In this document: positions 37,612 to 47,904 of the stretch, in pieces | Position numbering within the stretch: position 1 is the stretch's first letter | Layout of the letters: each line of letters starts with the position of its first letter | NCBI RefSeq assembly: GCF_030271835.1 | Contig: NZ_CP127389.1 | Location: 2,082,001 to 2,146,000 of the forward strand | Length of the DNA stretch: 64,000 nucleotides | Reading direction: 5' to 3' | Source of the DNA: Proteus appendicitidis | Lineage (GTDB): Bacteria; Pseudomonadota; Gammaproteobacteria; Enterobacterales; Enterobacteriaceae | Translations under genes and position numbers: made by a program | The notes under the pieces: model-generated | Told to the model about the DNA's origin: nothing | Database searches by the model: none | What the model saw: the letters and a program-made list of their open reading frames with translations, nothing else

Positions 37612-37818
37612 TTAAAAAATGGCGCTGTTATTTTTTAACAGATCTTCTACTTGGCGATCTATTTTTACATTAATTTCATGTTCAATTTTTACATTCATAT
37701 TAATGTTAATGGGCTTATCCGGCGTGGCGACTTCTAACCGAATACATCCTGTTAATGCTGATATTCCCATCATCAAAGCTGTTAGTAAGAATAGTTTTCT
37801 TAAGAATAATGGTTTCAC
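37612..37818 (-). CDS. ynbE: YnbE outer-membrane lipoprotein
   Basis: 68 residues. Lipobox around ALTGC, then a short region (IRLEVATPDKPININMNVKI) of beta-strand character and a C-terminal helix. In E. coli YnbE joins the C-terminus of YdbH to complete a bridge to the outer membrane. Its ATG overlaps the ydbH stop by 4 bases. Confidence 0.92.
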   Translation of the reverse strand: MKPLFLRKLFLLTALMMGISALTGCIRLEVATPDKPININMNVKIEHEINVKIDRQVEDLLKNNSAIF

Positions 37819-40451
37819 TCTGACTCACTCCCTAAATCTGATAAGCTCTTTTCTAACCACTCTTCCAATTGTGAACCAAATCGTAAACTTCGCCATAATT
37901 GGAAGACATTTTCTTCATGTCGATAATTTAAATTAACTTTTCGACGTTTATCTTCTAGAGGATTCGTTCCATTAATTTCTGCCTCTAGCACTAACTCACC
38001 TAAATTACTTAAATTAACGCGCGTCCAAGAACGGCTGATCTCTAAATAGCGCAACCATGCCATAGCAACGCCTGCAGACATATTATTTTCATCAATAGAA
38101 TCTACAAAATCCTTATCAAGTCTTAACGTTAAATAAGATGAATTAGCCAGCCAACCATCTTTAATAATCCATTGGTTATTATTAATAAAAAATGGAAATT
38201 CACCGCTCACTTTACCTGATGCCGCAAACTGCGTCACTTTTAACAAAGTAAAAAGATGACTTAATTGAATGTTATCAAGAGAAATAATCGCTGCATCATG
38301 TTGTGGAATGGTGAGTTTTGCCAATGAAATGGTTCCATCAAGCATGGCTACATTCACATTAGATAAAACTAACGGTTTATTTTCTGTTGCAGGATAAAAA
38401 CCTTGAAGATCAGCCGTAATATCCGTCATATCAAAAAGATTGTTAACACGCTTTATCCGTAACTGGACAGGCTGTTTAACGCCTAATTGCCACTCGTTGC
38501 CATTTAAACGCCAAGGCAAAATAAAATCTAAACCTTCTAAAACACCATCTTTAAGCCACATTCCACCTTGTTTAACAACAAGATGCCCTCCTGCTATTAA
38601 TCCTTGTTCTGGTGCAACAGAAAAGTCAGCTTGTGTATAGAGTTCACCTTTATCAAGAGTTATTCCTAAATCTTCTGGCAAGAGCGATTGAAAAACATTA
38701 ATAGGTTGTGAAGGCCAACGCATTTGCCCTCTTAATCTTGCGCCATCCCAACGCGTATTTATTGCAATAGGTCCTATATTGGGTTTAGCACTTAATTCGC
38801 CTTTTAGATTAAAATTAAAAGGTGATTCACCTCGAATAGTGGCAATAAAATCAGTCTTATCTAAAAAACCACCAGCAGGAAAATCAATACGTTGACTAGT
38901 TAATTTTATTTTTCCCCCAAATGCTGGTTTTTTCTCATCTCTTATCCATTGAAACGGGCTTTCTAAAGATAATCGAGGTGCAGTCATCGTAGTATGTTGA
39001 TATTTTAAAACATCAAAACCTGTATTGAGTTTTTCAAAACTCACCACTTTATCAGCCCAATAGCCCGTTCCTGCGATATCCCAACGTGCTTTTAAAGGCA
39101 ATAAATCTCCGTCCCCCCAATAGCGCCATTGCCAAGTCCCATTATCAGGTAAAAAATCAACTGCCTTACCTTGAAAATGAATACGGTAATCTCCCCAAAT
39201 AGTATCTTGAGCAACGACTATCGCATTTAAACGACCATTAAAACCTTTTGATGAAAGTGTGGTTCCCGCTAAAGGTAAACGAGCATCTGTGATGGTAAGC
39301 GTTTCAGTGAGTGGTCCTTTAAAACGAAATAAAGAGCCAGATTGAAATTCAACAGTAGGATCTGTCAACATGCCTGTGACTTTAACAGGTAATTGCGCAC
39401 TGGCTTGCATTAATTCTTTATTAACAATACCCGTGATTTGAATAGGAATTTGAGCATCTAACCAATTTACTGCGGTTTCAGGGATCGATATTACTAAATT
39501 TCCTTTCCCCGCTTTGCCTTCTGTCATCACGTTTAATCGTGCTGTTAATCTTAAGTCAGTCAATCCTTTTTGCCATTGGGTAATATTAATATTTACACCG
39601 CCTCGCAAAGGTTGATCTAATCCAAACCATTCCCAACGACCTTGCTCAATGGCAATAGTTTCAGATGTAACAGTCCACGGTAATAAAGCCAACGCGTGAC
39701 CACCTCCTTGCTCTGCAACTGAAATAGTGCCAGATTGTCCTATCCATTCAAGAATAAACACTAAAGGGTGAGCATAATGAGAAGTTAATAATGTTGCATT
39801 AACTGAACCCTTTTCAGGTAATGATGCTATATCTAGAGGAAGTGCTATTTCAGCAGCAAGTTCAATATTATTATCATCAGGTAAATTCACTTTAAACTGT
39901 TTAATATCAAGCCACTGATTATCTCTAATAAAAATACCAAGTTGAGCATTTTTTCCTTGGTAAGAGATAAATCGTCCATTGTTTTGTGTTTTTAGCTGTA
40001 ATGTACCTTGGTAGCGAGCATTTTCTTTTAAGACCACATTGTCAATATTGACTGATAGATGAGGTATTGAAGCCAGTAGTGAATTTATCTCAAGAGGAAC
40101 GGTTGCCGTTTCTTCTTGCTTACTGACAGGCATCATTGAAAAACATTTTTCATCAATGGCAAGTTGCTGGCTATTAAATTGCAGCTTATCAAGCTGTTCT
40201 TTTTGATAGGAGAAAACAAAGTTATCAAGAGACGCTAAAGTGCAACTCGCTGTTTTTAATTCGATGTTTTCAATTGAAACACCCATACGCTGTAACTTAG
40301 GCTGTGATAAAGAAAGTATTACACCTTCAGGTAAGTAATAATGAGCAACAACAGGTAGCCAACGAGGAATAGATACCCATAAAGCAGTGCCTATTAGACC
40401 AGTGCCTAATAGTATCGTCCCTGTCCATTTGATTGTTTTTCTTAACAACAC
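37815..40451 (-). CDS. ydbH: YdbH, AsmA-like intermembrane phospholipid transport protein
   Basis: 878 residues (E. coli 879). One N-terminal membrane anchor (TILLGTGLIGTALWVSIPRW) is followed by a long repetitive beta-rich periplasmic domain, ending in the DUF748/YdbH C-terminal segment (DFVDSIDENNMSAGVAMAWL...LNYRHEENVFQLWRSLRF). With TamB and YhdP, YdbH carries phospholipids from the inner to the outer membrane. It is the first gene of ydbH-ynbE-ydbL and divergent from ldhA, as in E. coli. Confidence 0.94.
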   Translation of the reverse strand: MLLRKTIKWTGTILLGTGLIGTALWVSIPRWLPVVAHYYLPEGVILSLSQPKLQRMGVSIENIELKTASCTLASLDNFVFSYQKEQLDKLQFNSQQLAIDEKCFSMMPVSKQEETATVPLEINSLLASIPHLSVNIDNVVLKENARYQGTLQLKTQNNGRFISYQGKNAQLGIFIRDNQWLDIKQFKVNLPDDNNIELAAEIALPLDIASLPEKGSVNATLLTSHYAHPLVFILEWIGQSGTISVAEQGGGHALALLPWTVTSETIAIEQGRWEWFGLDQPLRGGVNINITQWQKGLTDLRLTARLNVMTEGKAGKGNLVISIPETAVNWLDAQIPIQITGIVNKELMQASAQLPVKVTGMLTDPTVEFQSGSLFRFKGPLTETLTITDARLPLAGTTLSSKGFNGRLNAIVVAQDTIWGDYRIHFQGKAVDFLPDNGTWQWRYWGDGDLLPLKARWDIAGTGYWADKVVSFEKLNTGFDVLKYQHTTMTAPRLSLESPFQWIRDEKKPAFGGKIKLTSQRIDFPAGGFLDKTDFIATIRGESPFNFNLKGELSAKPNIGPIAINTRWDGARLRGQMRWPSQPINVFQSLLPEDLGITLDKGELYTQADFSVAPEQGLIAGGHLVVKQGGMWLKDGVLEGLDFILPWRLNGNEWQLGVKQPVQLRIKRVNNLFDMTDITADLQGFYPATENKPLVLSNVNVAMLDGTISLAKLTIPQHDAAIISLDNIQLSHLFTLLKVTQFAASGKVSGEFPFFINNNQWIIKDGWLANSSYLTLRLDKDFVDSIDENNMSAGVAMAWLRYLEISRSWTRVNLSNLGELVLEAEINGTNPLEDKRRKVNLNYRHEENVFQLWRSLRFGSQLEEWLEKSLSDLGSESE

Positions 40452-40601
40452 ATCATATTCCTTTTAAACAAACCTGAATTATCCACTTACCTCGTCAAAT
40501 TGTTTTATAATAATAGTATTAATTTCTTTCTTCTTGGGGTTGGATAATTCTTGTTTTTCCAGCCTCTGAATAAAAATTTAATCTAGAGCCGAGAAAACTG
40601 G

Positions 40602-41600
40602 ATGAAAATCGTTTCCTATAGTACTAAACATTATGATCGTAAGCACATGGAATGGGTCAATCAACATAATGGATATCATTATGATATTGAATATTTCGAT
40701 TTTAATTTAACAAAACAAACCGCAAAAAATGCCGTTGGCGCTGATGCTGTCTGTATTTTCGTCAATGACGATGCAAACCGTGCAGTTTTGCAAGAGCTTG
40801 CTAGCCTTAATATACGCATTCTCGCATTACGCTGCGCGGGCTTTAATAATGTTGATTTAGAAGCTGCTGCTGAATTAGGCATAACGGTTGTCCGTGTTCC
40901 TGCTTACTCGCCAGAGGCTATTGCCGAGCATACTGTTGGTATGATGCTGTCGCTTAATCGTCGTATACACAGAGCTTATCAACGTACTCGTGATGCTAAC
41001 TTCTCATTAGAAGGCTTAACTGGCTTTAATATGCATAATCGCACTGCCGGTATTATTGGTACAGGTAAAATAGGATTAGCGACATTACGCATATTAAAAG
41101 GCTTTGGCATGAAGTTACTTGCTTATGATCCTTATCCAAATCAAGCCGTACTTGATTTAGGTGCCGAATATGTTGATTTGGCGACAATTTATGCAAATTC
41201 TGATGTAATTTCATTACATTGCCCATTAACAGCAAATAATCATTATCTATTAAATGAAGCTGCTTTTTCGCAAATGAAAGATGGTGTGATGATTATTAAC
41301 ACCAGCCGTGGTGCATTAATTGACTCTGCAGCTGCAATTAATGCGTTGAAGCAAGGTAAAATTGGTGCGCTGGGAATGGACGTTTATGAAAATGAACGCG
41401 ATCTTTTCTTTGAAGATAAATCAAATGACGTTATTCAAGATGATATTTTCCGTCGTCTTTCTTCTTGTCATAACGTGTTGTTTACTGGGCATCAAGCATT
41501 CTTAACAGAAGAAGCCTTAATCAGTATTAGTGAAACAACCCTGCACAACATTCAAGAGATTGCTTCAGGCAATGAGTGCGTTAATCAGATCAAAGCTTAA
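40602..41600 (+). CDS. ldhA: D-lactate dehydrogenase (fermentative)
   Basis: 332 residues (E. coli 329). D-2-hydroxyacid dehydrogenase family: nucleotide-binding AGIIGTGKIGLATLRIL, the catalytic Arg in INTSRGALIDSAA, Glu in DVYENERDLFFED and His in FTGHQAFLTEEAL. It reduces pyruvate to D-lactate with NADH in anaerobic growth. It has its own promoter region divergent from ydbH. Confidence 0.97.
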   Translation: MKIVSYSTKHYDRKHMEWVNQHNGYHYDIEYFDFNLTKQTAKNAVGADAVCIFVNDDANRAVLQELASLNIRILALRCAGFNNVDLEAAAELGITVVRVPAYSPEAIAEHTVGMMLSLNRRIHRAYQRTRDANFSLEGLTGFNMHNRTAGIIGTGKIGLATLRILKGFGMKLLAYDPYPNQAVLDLGAEYVDLATIYANSDVISLHCPLTANNHYLLNEAAFSQMKDGVMIINTSRGALIDSAAAINALKQGKIGALGMDVYENERDLFFEDKSNDVIQDDIFRRLSSCHNVLFTGHQAFLTEEALISISETTLHNIQEIASGNECVNQIKA

Positions 41601-41629
41601 TTCTAGGCATTAAGAGCAAATATCATAAA

Positions 41630-41667
41630 AAGCCCCCTTCGCCAGATTAGCCAAGGGGGCTTCTTTT
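41630..41667. terminator. bidirectional terminator between ldhA and the chemotaxis gene
   Basis: AAGCCCCCTT (41630-41639) and AAGGGGGCTT (41653-41662) with a 13-base loop; GC-rich stem with a T-run on the + side. Confidence 0.85.
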
Positions 41668-41687
41668 ATTTATCGTTGATACAACAC

Positions 41688-43292
41688 TTATTTTTCTTGA
41701 GTATCAATAGCTGCTGTTGATTTCGTTGAATCGAAACGTGAGAGGGTTTCGTTCTCTTCATCTACTTTAAATTGTGAAACCAATTTAGCTAATTGATGAG
41801 CTTCATCATCCATATTTGCTGTAATAGCTGCTGATTCTTCAACCAATGCTGCATTTTGCTGAGTCACGGTGTCCATTTCACTGACAGCTAATGCGATTTG
41901 GTTAATCCCCATGCTTTGTTCATTAGAAGCAAGGGCAATCTGTTGCATGAAATCATTTACCTGATTAATAGTTGTAACGATCTCTGACATCGAACGTCCA
42001 GCTTGAGCAACCTGTTGCGAACCTACATGCACTTTATTAACAGAGTGCGTAATCAAGTCATTGATCTCTTTTGCGGCTTCAGCACTACGACTCGCTAAAT
42101 TACGCACTTCAGACGCAACAACGGTAAATCCTCTACCTTGCTCACCCGCTCTTGCCGCTTCAACAGCCGCATTCAATGACAAAATATTCGTTTGATTGGC
42201 AATACTGTTAATAATGTCATTGATATCTGCAATTTTTTTCGCACTTTCAGAAATTGAAGACATGGTTTCGACCACGCTATCCATCACATTTTCGCCATTT
42301 TGAGCAGATGCCGTTGCTGTTAGCGCTAATTTGCTGGCCTCGCGCGAGTTATCCGCATTTTTCTCAACCGTTGTTTTAATTTGCTCCATGCTCGCAACAG
42401 TTTCTTGTAATGCGCTCGCCTGTTCCTCAGTACGGGAAGATAAATCGGTATTTCCTGTCGCGATTTCGCTCGCACTAACACTGATAGTATTAACGGCATT
42501 TTTTACGGAAGAGATCATATGGCTTAATGAATTTTTCATCTTATTCATTTCATTGAATAACTGACCAAATTCATTAGTACCGTGATTATCTACACGCATA
42601 CTTAAATCGCCTTGGCTCATCTTACTAAAGATATTGATTAAGATTTTAATATTGCCAATAAACGTATGAGAGAACCAACGTAATATGAAGATAAATAAGA
42701 GAATAACGATAGTGCCAGTAGAGATCGACACTAACATCAAGCGTTCTTGGGATGTTTTTGCAATATCGATATAGCTATTCTCAATGCCATTAGCAACAGC
42801 ATAATATTGCATAGTAATATCATTTAGCTCATCCATTTTAACACTGGCAGAGTGTGTTGTTAGCTCACCTTTACGCAGTCTATCTAGTGCGCCAGTGAAG
42901 ATATCCAGCAGTTCATCAAACCGCTTTGTCATATCATCGGCCAATTCTCGCCCTTCTTGGGTGAGTTTTTCCGTATCTGACCAACGATGGATCTCTTCAC
43001 GCGTTATTTCAATATATTCCGCAGTTTGGTGAAAGTATTTTGCTGAGGGTTTTTCATTAACGCGTAATTGTCCATCTAACCCATTAATATTTGCCCTGAT
43101 CACCGCCATTTGATATCGCGCTTTACCCATAAGTAGCATTTGCTGACTTAGGCTATTTGATGAAACGAAATTATTGTAGGATCGAGTGGAAGCATCATAA
43201 CTAAAATAAATAATGCTCATAATCAACGCAAATAAAATGGCCAGCATGACCTTAACGGTCTTTTCTATACTGATATTTTTAAACATGGTCAT
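41688..43292 (-). CDS. methyl-accepting chemotaxis protein
   Basis: 534 residues. N-terminal membrane helix (about 10-30), a periplasmic four-helix sensor domain of about 150 residues, a second helix (about 190-212), a HAMP domain and the cytoplasmic signalling hairpin with the conserved tip ([36 protein letters not shown]). Ligand unknown: the Tar/Tsr-type Arg pattern in the sensor domain cannot be judged by eye. There is no C-terminal NWETF pentapeptide, so it likely relies on high-abundance receptors for methylation. Confidence 0.93.
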   Translation of the reverse strand: MTMFKNISIEKTVKVMLAILFALIMSIIYFSYDASTRSYNNFVSSNSLSQQMLLMGKARYQMAVIRANINGLDGQLRVNEKPSAKYFHQTAEYIEITREEIHRWSDTEKLTQEGRELADDMTKRFDELLDIFTGALDRLRKGELTTHSASVKMDELNDITMQYYAVANGIENSYIDIAKTSQERLMLVSISTGTIVILLFIFILRWFSHTFIGNIKILINIFSKMSQGDLSMRVDNHGTNEFGQLFNEMNKMKNSLSHMISSVKNAVNTISVSASEIATGNTDLSSRTEEQASALQETVASMEQIKTTVEKNADNSREASKLALTATASAQNGENVMDSVVETMSSISESAKKIADINDIINSIANQTNILSLNAAVEAARAGEQGRGFTVVASEVRNLASRSAEAAKEINDLITHSVNKVHVGSQQVAQAGRSMSEIVTTINQVNDFMQQIALASNEQSMGINQIALAVSEMDTVTQQNAALVEESAAITANMDDEAHQLAKLVSQFKVDEENETLSRFDSTKSTAAIDTQEK

Positions 43293-43740
43293 ATTCCATC
43301 AAAATATACAGAGTTTGTTATCTGTACATTTGTAAGATATCAGAATGCACTCTTTCTCTGATAAAGAGCATATTCCCTGGTGTCAATAAAATAAGGCTAA
43401 GATTTATTCATTAGAATATAAAGGCACGTAGGATCTACCTTTGTTTATAATGTCGGTAATAATGAGGGAAAACTTTAGAGTGTAGTGAAAACCATTTTTC
43501 ATTTATGAAATAAACGATTGTTTTAGCCACCAAGATACAAATTAACTATATAATATCCCGCAATGAAGGTGATTTTACTCAGAAAAAGATAATTTATTAA
43601 TTATTTTTTAGTTTTTGTGATTTTATTTATACATTTTCACCTTAAGTTTTAATAGGTATGTTTACCTATTAACATTAATTTATTTAATTTTAAGATTAAT
43701 TTATAGTGAGTTTTAAAAATATTTTATTTCCAATAAAAAT
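43293..43740. other. 448 bp intergenic region
   Basis: AT-rich, upstream of the chemotaxis gene; it should hold its promoter. I see no gene, RNA or clear repeat in it. Confidence 0.5.
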
Positions 43741-43765
43741 AAAGCAGTTTCCAAAAACTGCTTTT
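43741..43765. terminator. terminator after the Nudix pseudogene
   Basis: 10 bp arms AAAGCAGTTT (43741-43750) and AAACTGCTTT (43755-43764) with a CCAA loop. Confidence 0.8.
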
Positions 43766-43806
43766 ATTGTTTATTTATTATGAGTAATTTAGCTTTATTA
43801 AGAAAT

Positions 43807-44282
43807 TTAAATAATTTTTTCTATTAATAGTTTTTCGGTTAGTTCAATAAGTCTTATCACATTTAATGGTGTTTCTATTTTTTTAACTTCTTCCAAAGAA
43901 AACCATTGGAAAGATTTATTTGTTAATTGGCTATTTTTTAACGGTTTACAAAGATAAATCATATCGATGTGATAATGAAATCCTTGTTTTTTATCGTGGA
44001 TGGGTTCTTTTAAAATGGCGAGAGGTTTTACAAGCTCAATAACATCATTGTTATTTAGGTTAAGGCTAAATTCAGGTTGATAGCAAAGGCACTCACACAG
44101 TAAACCTGTTTCTTCTTCTATTTCTCTTAATACGGCATTTTGTGGCTCTTCATTTTCTTCTATATGACCACCTGGTGGTAACCAACAACCTATTTTAGAA
44201 TGTAAATGGAGAAGGAATTTACCCTGCTCATGAATACAATGCCCGTTGCGGTGAAATGACTTTTAGGCATTTCTATTGCCAT
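43807..44282 (-). pseudogene. frameshifted Nudix hydrolase
   Basis: The minus strand starts MAIEMPKSHFTATG from the ATG at 44282 and then runs into a stop after about 30 codons. In the next frame a continuous reading of about 145 codons begins HCIHEQGKFLLHLHSKIG and ends at 43807. It holds a full Nudix box (GGHIEENEEPQNAVLREIEE, then ETGLL), and no start codon of its own precedes it. One missing base near the GGG at 44242-44244 would join the halves. The enzyme class hydrolyses nucleoside diphosphate derivatives. Either a recent inactivation or a sequencing error. Confidence 0.8.
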
Positions 44283-44348
44283 AATATTCTGATCCTTTAC
44301 TTTATTTATTTTTATCCAATGTACATCACATCTATCATGACTTTTGTG

Positions 44349-44969
44349 CTATTTATAGTCTTTGGCACTTATTGACGATTGTTTTATTCCCATTAAAAAA
44401 TCAGAAAATATCTTTTTAAAATCCTTACAAGCATTTTCAGGTAATGTCGCTTCATTTTTTAAATTAATCGCAATATGCGTGACAAATCCATAAACTAAAT
44501 TCACAACAATATCAGGAGAATAAGTACAAATTTCTTGTTTATCATAAAGAGTATCTACACATTTTCTAATTCTAGGGATAAGAATTTGTGAATCAATTTC
44601 ATCCCATTCCTTCCAACCCAGAACAGAAATTATTTCTTGTAAGGGAATAAGCTTATCTTTATGTTGATAAATATGATCAACACAGAGACTAAAAATAGCT
44701 TCTAGCTCTTGCCACTGATCATCATAAGTAGGAATTTGAACCAGTTTTTCGACAACTTTATCAACCTGAAAAAGATAGCACTCTTTTAATAGCGCTTTCT
44801 TATTACTAAAGTGGTGATAAAAAGCCCCCTTGGTTACTCTTGCATGACGTGATATTTCATCAACGGAAACATCACAATAGTTCTGATTTATAAATAGTTC
44901 TTGTGCCGCTTCACGTAACGCAGCGCGTGTTTGCTCTGAATTCTCTTGTTGCCGTGATTTTATTTTCAT
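44349..44969 (-). CDS. TetR-family transcriptional repressor
   Basis: 206 residues from the ATG at 44969 (MKIKSRQQENSEQTRAALRE). An upstream ATG at 44993 lies inside the palindromic operator and is unlikely. The TetR helix-turn-helix is clear: VSVDEISRHARVTKGAFYHH, followed by FSNKKALLKECY. The C-terminal ligand-binding domain is not diagnostic. Arrangement beside a Rob/RamA-like activator and the operator form recall RamR-RamA and AcrR-type control of efflux; this is inference. Confidence 0.88.
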   Translation of the reverse strand: MKIKSRQQENSEQTRAALREAAQELFINQNYCDVSVDEISRHARVTKGAFYHHFSNKKALLKECYLFQVDKVVEKLVQIPTYDDQWQELEAIFSLCVDHIYQHKDKLIPLQEIISVLGWKEWDEIDSQILIPRIRKCVDTLYDKQEICTYSPDIVVNLVYGFVTHIAINLKNEATLPENACKDFKKIFSDFLMGIKQSSISAKDYK

Positions 44970-44984
44970 GATAAAACCCTTAAA

Positions 44985-45001
44985 ACATACCATAAGTATG
45001 T
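44985..45001. promoter_or_regulatory. palindromic operator between the TetR and Rob-like genes
   Basis: ACATAC (44985-44990) and GTATGT (44996-45001) with a 5-base spacer, in a 90 bp divergent promoter region. It resembles the AcrR/RamR type operator (TACATAC...GTATGTA). Confidence 0.68.
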
Positions 45002-45059
45002 AATAATATATGGGTATCAGTTTTGTGTAAACTGAACAAAATATTTTCAGGAAATTATC

Positions 45060-45974
45060 ATGTCATCTCAGTACAATGGGCTTATCCCCTCCAATACCTT
45101 ATCCTCATTTAATATAGAAATTATCAAAGAACTCCTTCTCTGGATTGAGGTAAATCTGGAAAAACCGTTGTTACTTGATGATGTGGCAATTAAATCCGGT
45201 TATACAAAGTGGCACTTACAACGTGTATTTAAGCAAGCAACAGGGTTAACACTGGCTTCGTATATTCGAGGAAGACGCTTAACAAAAGCGGCAACAGAAT
45301 TACGTTTAACTAAATTACCCATTCTGACTGTGGCACTGCGTTATCAGTTTGACTCTCAGCAATCATTTACTCGTCGTTTTAAAGCCACATTTGGTGTAAC
45401 ACCTACGGAATATCGTAAACTTGATAATCTTTGTGGTGATAACTTTCAGCCCCCTATCAATTTTGATGTTGTTGATTTGCCTATTCCTAAAATTATGGAA
45501 TTACCTGAAAGTTATGTTTATGGGATGCAATATCAATATTTTTGCTCTATCGAAGATATCGGCAAATTACATGAAGATATTCGTCACCAATTTTGGAATG
45601 ATTTTTTACTGTATACGGATAAAAACTTTACGGAAAGTACGGTGCTTATCTCATACCAACCCAATACATTACGTAAAAATAAAATCCAGATTGACTATGA
45701 AATTGGACTAAATAGCTTAGATCATTTTACAAAAACCAGTAGTTTTAGAAAAAGAATGATTGAGGCAGGACGTTATGTCAGATTCCAATTTAAAGGAACG
45801 CTGGAAGAATATAAGCAATTTGCAATGAAAATTTATTTTTATACGCTACCTGCATTAGGTTTATGCCGCCGCTCAGGGGCTGATATTGAAAGATATGTCA
45901 GTATAGAAACGGATGTCGATTTAATGGAATTACCAAAAACTTTAGAAATTGATTATTTCGTTCCCATTCATTAA
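45060..45974 (+). CDS. Rob/SoxS-type AraC-family activator
   Basis: 304 residues, collinear with E. coli Rob (289). The N-terminal DNA-binding domain has two HTH motifs: DDVAIKSGYTKWHLQRVFKQ and QFDSQQSFTRRFKATFGVTP. The C-terminal GyrI-like domain (about 140-304) may bind ligands (YQYFCSIEDIGKL, GLCRRSGADIERYVSIETDV). Rob, SoxS, MarA and RamA activate efflux and stress genes. Here it is divergent from a TetR gene that probably represses it. It is likely a paralogue of the chromosomal rob. Confidence 0.88.
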   Translation: MSSQYNGLIPSNTLSSFNIEIIKELLLWIEVNLEKPLLLDDVAIKSGYTKWHLQRVFKQATGLTLASYIRGRRLTKAATELRLTKLPILTVALRYQFDSQQSFTRRFKATFGVTPTEYRKLDNLCGDNFQPPINFDVVDLPIPKIMELPESYVYGMQYQYFCSIEDIGKLHEDIRHQFWNDFLLYTDKNFTESTVLISYQPNTLRKNKIQIDYEIGLNSLDHFTKTSSFRKRMIEAGRYVRFQFKGTLEEYKQFAMKIYFYTLPALGLCRRSGADIERYVSIETDVDLMELPKTLEIDYFVPIH

Positions 45975-45981
45975 TGATCCT

Positions 45982-46009
45982 AAAATAGCCTGAGTTTTCA
46001 GGCTATTTT
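45982..46009 (+). terminator. terminator of the Rob-like gene
   Basis: 12 bp arms AAAATAGCCTGA (45982-45993) and TCAGGCTATTTT (45998-46009) with a GTTT loop. Confidence 0.87.
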
Positions 46010-46150
46010 ATTCAGTGTAGATTAATTTTATCGCAATTATCTGTACGATAAATTTTTCATCGCTTGTTTCTGTACAATAACTCACTAAATTAGCTGTTTA
46101 CTTATTATTAAAATAAAATTTCTTATTACCTCCCTACAAAAACAAATCAG

Positions 46151-47077
46151 GTGATCATGCGCATTTCACGTCTATTTTTACTCTTTATTATTTTGCTTCC
46201 TTCTTTTGCAAGTTATGCAGAAATATCGACACATCTACTCCCACGAAAAGATGGTAGTGAAATTAGCTATTACTTGGATAAACGAGCTGAAAAAAATCAA
46301 ACTCTATTAGTGTTAATGCAAGGCTCTGACTGTAACAGCATTAAAAATAATATGTTTATCCAAGAAACTTTTGGTCAATGGTTACCAAATAGTGATGTTT
46401 TAATGGTGGAAAAATATGGCATTACTGCCCTCTTACCTTATTCACAATATGAAGGTGAACGTGTTGATTGCCCTGAAAGCTATAAACGTCATGATAATCC
46501 CAAGCAACGAACCGAAGACTATGAGGCGGTGTTAGATAAATTATCCTCACAGTATCCGAATATTATTTTAATTGGTGGCAGTGAAGGTGCCACGATGGTG
46601 CATTTAGTGGTCACTAAGCGTAATGATATTAAAGCTGCTATTGCGCTAAATGGCGGGGGTCGTTTTTTTCTTGATGATGTTCTTTATAATATCCGTCATA
46701 CCACACCGAAAGAACATGTTGAAGATGCTCTAAATGGCTTTCAGCAATTTGCTGACGCAATAAAAAATAATCAAATAGATGATGAACAATTTATAAGCGA
46801 ACACAGTAAAATATGGTGGCAGCAATTTTTTACTATCGATTTACTTAAAATCATTAAAAGTAATCACCACACCCCTGTATTAATTATTCAGACACTTAAT
46901 GACACCAATGTAAATGTCGATGCATTTTATCAGCTAAGCCAAGATATCAATCAGCCTAATGTGAAATTCATTAAATACAATAAGTTAGATCACGGATTTT
47001 ATAATGAGCAAGGCGAGCGTTTAACGAATGAAATAATCCATGATATACAGCATTGGTACTCTCAATATGCGAAATAA
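46151..47077 (+). CDS. secreted or periplasmic alpha/beta hydrolase
   Basis: 308 residues. A signal peptide (MRISRLFLLFIILLPSFASYA; ATG at 46151 or two codons later) precedes an alpha/beta hydrolase. The nucleophile elbow is GGSEGA (Ser in IILIGGSEGATMVH), and LDHGFYNEQG near the end supplies the His; an Asp in the TLNDTNVNVD loop can complete the triad. A Cys pair (SDCNS...VDCPES) may form a disulfide. Substrate unknown. It is 145 bp upstream of fetA on the same strand, but the gap suggests a separate promoter for fetAB. Confidence 0.78.
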   Translation: MIMRISRLFLLFIILLPSFASYAEISTHLLPRKDGSEISYYLDKRAEKNQTLLVLMQGSDCNSIKNNMFIQETFGQWLPNSDVLMVEKYGITALLPYSQYEGERVDCPESYKRHDNPKQRTEDYEAVLDKLSSQYPNIILIGGSEGATMVHLVVTKRNDIKAAIALNGGGRFFLDDVLYNIRHTTPKEHVEDALNGFQQFADAIKNNQIDDEQFISEHSKIWWQQFFTIDLLKIIKSNHHTPVLIIQTLNDTNVNVDAFYQLSQDINQPNVKFIKYNKLDHGFYNEQGERLTNEIIHDIQHWYSQYAK

Positions 47078-47221
47078 TTTTATCTTTTTTATTGGCTCGC
47101 ATTCTTATTATCCTATACTTAAATAGTAATAAATTTGCTTACTAACTGATTTAAAGCAGGATCTTTATATCGTTAATTCTGTATAATAATTATTATTCAC
47201 TCTTTTAAGTTTGGGATAAGA

Positions 47222-47872
47222 ATGGAAAGCACGACTGCACTTTTACGTCTTGATAAAATAAGTTATCGAGTCGATAGCAAAACCATCCTTGATGATATCA
47301 ATTTTGAACTTCAACCTTCTGAATTTAAACTTATCACAGGGCCTTCAGGTTGTGGTAAAAGTACCTTACTCAAAATTATTGCTTCTCTATTGTCACCGAC
47401 TAAGGGTTCAATTTTCTTTGAAAATAAAGATTATTTGACACTGTCGCCCGAAGAATATCGTCAACAAGTTTCTTATTGCACTCAAACACCAATGTTATTT
47501 GGTGAAACTGTTTACGATAACCTTAAATTTCCTTATTTCTTACGAAAACTCTCAGTGGATGATAAGAAATTGATACATGATTTGGATTATTTTTGTTTAC
47601 CAGAATCCATTATGAAAAAAGGAATTAATGAACTTTCTGGCGGTGAAAAACAGCGTATTTCACTGATAAGAAATCTGCAATTTATGCCAAAAATCTTATT
47701 ACTTGATGAGATAACAAGTGCATTAGATGAAGATAATAAAACAAAAGTGAATGATGTTATTCATCATTATGTTAAAGATCAAAACATTGCCGTGTTGTGG
47801 GTTACTCACGATCAAAATGAAATAAAACATGCTGATGATGTGATCGTATTACCTTCTCACAATAATGCCTGA
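47222..47872 (+). CDS. fetA: iron-export ABC transporter ATP-binding protein
   Basis: 216 residues. Walker A GPSGCGKSTLLK, signature LSGGEKQRISL and Walker B ILLLDEIT, then the switch His (VTHDQNEIKH). Similar to E. coli FetA (YbbL). With FetB it exports iron and protects from iron and peroxide stress. fetB follows after 32 bp. Confidence 0.9.
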   Translation: MESTTALLRLDKISYRVDSKTILDDINFELQPSEFKLITGPSGCGKSTLLKIIASLLSPTKGSIFFENKDYLTLSPEEYRQQVSYCTQTPMLFGETVYDNLKFPYFLRKLSVDDKKLIHDLDYFCLPESIMKKGINELSGGEKQRISLIRNLQFMPKILLLDEITSALDEDNKTKVNDVIHHYVKDQNIAVLWVTHDQNEIKHADDVIVLPSHNNA

Positions 47873-47904
47873 CCTTTTATTTCTTTATCAGTCACCCTTT
47901 TGTT

